Shown piece by piece: positions 5,044 through 8,010 of a DNA stretch of 8,010 nucleotides. How positions within the stretch are numbered: the first letter of the stretch is position 1; each line of letters starts with the position of its first letter. Origin of the DNA: Chitinophagales bacterium (GTDB taxonomy: Bacteria > Bacteroidota > Bacteroidia > Chitinophagales > UBA10324); assembly GCA_013695775.1 (NCBI GenBank), contig JACCZV010000177.1:1-8010 (forward strand), given 5' to 3'. Both the position numbers and the translations under genes were made by a program. Below the pieces are notes generated by a model. It worked only from the letters and a program-made list of their open reading frames with translations. It was not told the DNA's origin and did not search any database.

Positions 5044-8010
5044 TTATTTATTAGGGGGGGTATATAGGTTCATATACCGCTGAAAAGCCTCCTGAGCCTT
5101 AGTATTTAAGAGCGTGTCGTTGTTCTTTTGGGAAATCTCATTGATCTCATTGAGAACATAAACGCCCTCGTTCATATTTTGGGTAAAGTATTTTCTATTA
5201 TCTGCATCAAGAGCAGAATAGTAACGCATCTGATCTGAATATACTGTAAGCAGCCTGTCAAGCATTGTCTTCCCCTTATCAGTCGCGCCGGCATCGTAAT
5301 AATTTTTTGCTATCGCGAGGTTTAGGTAAGAGACAGGAACATTTTTCTCAGGTAGTACTGAAACGCATTTGTCCAGTACCTGAATTGCCAAATCTTTTTT
5401 TCCGTCTGATATAAGACCTGCAGCCAGGCGGGCAAAATTGCTGCGCAGGTTGGTGACCATACGTAAGATGTTTTCATCAAGATATACCTCATGCTGATCT
5501 ACGCCGCCCCATGCGAATTTATTCATCAGGTTATCATACATAAGATCAGCCTGAACACCACCGGGCAGTCCATCGTTTATCTTTGTAGTATAAGGTACCA
5601 GCCGATAAGCAAGACCCTCCTGTTGCAGGAAATCATTTAAACCCAAATATGCGTCTGGCGCAACGGAAATTGCAAAGTAAATGGGCCGTTTCCATAGGTT
5701 GCTACGCAATATCTCCATGGTAAGTATATCATTCTTCAAAAGCGTGTTTTTGTTCAGACGCCATTCCATGCGGCTTACGATTTTTGAAGTATCCTTTGGC
5801 TGCACTACCTTATTTGCCAGTATCTCCTGCTTATTAACAGGTATAAACAAATTTTTAGCAGGCACATAGTTCACTACATCTCCACCATAGTCAATCATAT
5901 TTTTTCTGTCGGTGCTAAACATATAATCCAGCACTGAGCTAATGGAGTAAAATTGATTTTGATTGATTGACTTGTTTTCATAAAAACGGAGGTAATCCCG
6001 GTTTGACCCACGATAGGCAGAACTATCTACTGAGATCACAACAGCATCTGATTTATTCACTTTTCTTCTCAGATTATCAATGTACCAATCTACTCCGAGC
6101 AGGCTAAGGTTTACAATTCGGATATCCTCGCGTATCCCCTCAACTTCCTGTGCATACCATAGCGGATAAGTATCATTATCGCCCTGTGTGAAGAGGATGG
6201 CATTAGGAGCACAAGACTCCAGGTAATTTCTCCCGAAATCCCTTGCGGTGAATCGGTGCGACCGATCATGATCGTCCCATCCCTGGGCACCCATTAAAAC
6301 AGGTATTAAAAGCGCAATGCCGGTAGCAAGCAGAGCTGCATTTCTTGGATTCATCCTTTTTTTAATATAATCAAACAAGGCAAGTGAGCCTAACCCAATC
6401 CATATTGTGAAAGCATAGAAAGATCCGGCGTAAGCATAATCCCGTTCCCGAGGTTGCATAGGGGTTTGGTTAAGATATATTACGATGGCCAGACCTGTAA
6501 AGAAGAAAAGCAACAACACAACCCACGCATCTAATTTGTTTTTCTTAAAATGAAAAATGGCACCCGCCATACCGAGGAAGAATGGTAGCAGATAAAATTT
6601 ATTCCTTGCTTTATCTCTATTGGAGGGATAGGGAAGACTTTGCTGATCTCCTATCATCGCATTGTCTATGAAGGGATATCCAGTGATCCAGTTCCCATGC
6701 TGAATGTCCCCATCTCCCTGTACGCCATCCTGCCTTCCTGAAAAATTCCACATAAGATACCGCCAATAAAAAAATCCTACCTGGTAGGTGAAGAAAAAAT
6801 TCAGGTTGTCACCCATGGTCGGTTTCTCATCCTCTTTCAGATTAAGCCAGTTCCTGTAAAATCTGATGTGTGAAGGATCATCATTGTCCCAGACACGCGG
6901 AAAGATCATCTCGTCCTTCGAATCATATTTTACAATGGGTTTACGATCTAAAAAAGTGTATTTGTCTTTATCACGGAAATAGCGTTTTTCTCCATTCTCC
7001 CTATCAAGCTCAATTGGTTGTGCAGTAAACACGGGGCCATGTGCCAGAGGACGTTCGCCATATTGTTCCCGGTTGAGGTAACTCAATAGGGCTATCGGAT
7101 CTTTTGGGCTGCTCATATTTATTGAGGGATTTGCACCCGCACGTATAACTACCATTATGTAAGAGGAGTAGCCAATAATGATATATAGTGAAGTTAGCAC
7201 GGCAGTATGCAGAATGTAGTTGCCTTTCTTTTTTGCATACCATAAGCCAAACACTATCGATGCGGCAAGAAGTAAAAAGAGAAATATAACACCGCTATTG
7301 AAAGGTAGTCCCAAATCATTCACAAATAAAATGTCAAGCTGAGCCGCAAGCTTTGGTATGCCTGGAATAATTCCATATTGAATTAAAGCCAGGATGGCTA
7401 TACCTATGGCGGCGGTTCTAATTATATTCCACCTGGTGGGTGGAAATTTTCGGAAAGAGTAGACAAACACCATCGCAGGTAACGCAAGGAGCCCCAACAG
7501 ATGCACTCCAATAGAGAGTCCGATAAGGTAACCGATGAGGATGATCCACCGATCTGCATCAGGCCGGTCGGCAACATGATCCCATTTTAAAATTGCCCAG
7601 AAAACAATTGCGGTAAAGAAAGATGACATGGCATAAACCTCACCTTCAACCGCCGAAAACCAAAATGAGTCAGCAAAAGTATAGGATAGTGCTCCTACCA
7701 CACCTGCTCCCATTACGGCAATTAGCTCTGCCCCGATTATGTCTATTTCTTTTTTACCAATGATCTTTTTGGCAAAGGACGTAACAGTCCAGAAAAGAAA
7801 TAAGATAGTAAGCGCGCTGAAAATTCCAGACATATAATTTACCATAAGGGCAACCTTCGATGGATCACCTGCCAGCAGTGTGAAAATATGCCCGATCATA
7901 ATAAACAATGGAGCACCGGGAGAATGCGCAACCTGTAGCTTATAGGCACAGCTTATGAATTCGCCACAGTCCCAGAAGCTCCCGGTTGGTTCTGCTGTCA
8001 TCCAATAAAC
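5044..8010 (-). CDS. DUF2723 / TMEM260-like membrane protein (putative protein O-mannosyltransferase) with C-terminal helical repeats, N-terminus cut by window
   Basis: This is a large inner-membrane protein whose frame runs off the right edge; the Met at 8001 is internal (VYWMTAEPTGSFWDCGEF). Counting from that Met there are 985 residues. The start carries the family signature: D11 and E14 in FWDCGEF, then VAHSPGAPLF (24-33), which matches the D-x-G-E and AHPPG-type motif of TMEM260 relatives, where an acidic residue in the first luminal loop is typical of GT-C enzymes. About eight membrane segments lie between residues 29 and 287 and about four between 468 and 573. A soluble loop spans about 290-465 and a large soluble domain follows 575 (TQGDNDTYPLWYAQEVEG). 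The last part (about 855-980) looks like TPR-type helices. Human TMEM260 O-mannosylates proteins; whether bacterial members do the same is not established here. The gene is followed after 4 bases by rlmB and ends in a C7 tract. Confidence 0.88.
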   Translation of the reverse strand, partial: VYWMTAEPTGSFWDCGEFISCAYKLQVAHSPGAPLFIMIGHIFTLLAGDPSKVALMVNYMSGIFSALTILFLFWTVTSFAKKIIGKKEIDIIGAELIAVMGAGVVGALSYTFADSFWFSAVEGEVYAMSSFFTAIVFWAILKWDHVADRPDADRWIILIGYLIGLSIGVHLLGLLALPAMVFVYSFRKFPPTRWNIIRTAAIGIAILALIQYGIIPGIPKLAAQLDILFVNDLGLPFNSGVIFLFLLLAASIVFGLWYAKKKGNYILHTAVLTSLYIIIGYSSYIMVVIRAGANPSINMSSPKDPIALLSYLNREQYGERPLAHGPVFTAQPIELDRENGEKRYFRDKDKYTFLDRKPIVKYDSKDEMIFPRVWDNDDPSHIRFYRNWLNLKEDEKPTMGDNLNFFFTYQVGFFYWRYLMWNFSGRQDGVQGDGDIQHGNWITGYPFIDNAMIGDQQSLPYPSNRDKARNKFYLLPFFLGMAGAIFHFKKNKLDAWVVLLLFFFTGLAIVIYLNQTPMQPRERDYAYAGSFYAFTIWIGLGSLALFDYIKKRMNPRNAALLATGIALLIPVLMGAQGWDDHDRSHRFTARDFGRNYLESCAPNAILFTQGDNDTYPLWYAQEVEGIREDIRIVNLSLLGVDWYIDNLRRKVNKSDAVVISVDSSAYRGSNRDYLRFYENKSINQNQFYSISSVLDYMFSTDRKNMIDYGGDVVNYVPAKNLFIPVNKQEILANKVVQPKDTSKIVSRMEWRLNKNTLLKNDILTMEILRSNLWKRPIYFAISVAPDAYLGLNDFLQQEGLAYRLVPYTTKINDGLPGGVQADLMYDNLMNKFAWGGVDQHEVYLDENILRMVTNLRSNFARLAAGLISDGKKDLAIQVLDKCVSVLPEKNVPVSYLNLAIAKNYYDAGATDKGKTMLDRLLTVYSDQMRYYSALDADNRKYFTQNMNEGVYVLNEINEISQKNNDTLLNTKAQEAFQRYMNLYTPPNK
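5054..5060 (-). repeat. C7 homopolymer in the last codons of the DUF2723 gene
   Basis: Seven consecutive G on the given strand (C on the coding strand) encode the Thr-Pro-Pro near the C-terminus, five codons before the stop at 5044-5046. The rlmB frame is open across this tract, from 5069 down to its stop at 4263. Loss of one C, or a +1 ribosomal shift, would therefore join the two proteins into one. It could also be a site of sequencing error. Confidence 0.7.

Overview
The window looks like chromosomal DNA of a Bacteroidota bacterium, probably an environmental lineage. The reasons are three consecutive secreted proteins ending in type IX secretion system (T9SS) type A sorting domains, a DUF2723 (TMEM260-like) membrane protein of the kind common in that phylum, A/T-rich leaders without Shine-Dalgarno sequences, and moderately low GC content. 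No mobile element, RNA gene, CRISPR array or integration site is visible.

Left part (1-2394, + strand): two tandem genes for T9SS-exported surface or secreted proteins. The first is cut by the window edge. Both carry a PKD domain, an Ig-like domain and a T9SS tail. Their PKD-Ig segments are about 85% identical in DNA over roughly 510 bp without an indel, while the flanking parts are far more diverged. The second gene is complete and has an extra N-terminal beta-rich domain that I do not recognise.

Middle (2395-4182, + strand): a 225-bp gap with one weak promoter candidate and a small inverted repeat, then a gene for a secreted protein with a c-type cytochrome domain, a two-domain copper type II monooxygenase (PHM/DBH fold, all six copper-ligand positions present) and a T9SS tail. 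This is the most biochemically interesting gene in the window; its substrate cannot be read from the sequence.

Right part (4263-8010, - strand, convergent with the above): a DUF2723 family multi-pass membrane protein (N-terminus beyond the window, C-terminal helical repeats) followed after 4 nt by an RlmB-type 23S rRNA 2'-O-methyltransferase. The junction is odd: a C7 homopolymer lies in the last codons of the first gene, and the methyltransferase frame has no ATG or GTG start, only TTG. Loss of one C would fuse the two frames.

There is no clear evidence for a wholly new multi-gene system. The points worth following are the haem-copper T9SS enzyme, the segmental duplication with sharp edges, and the C7/TTG junction.
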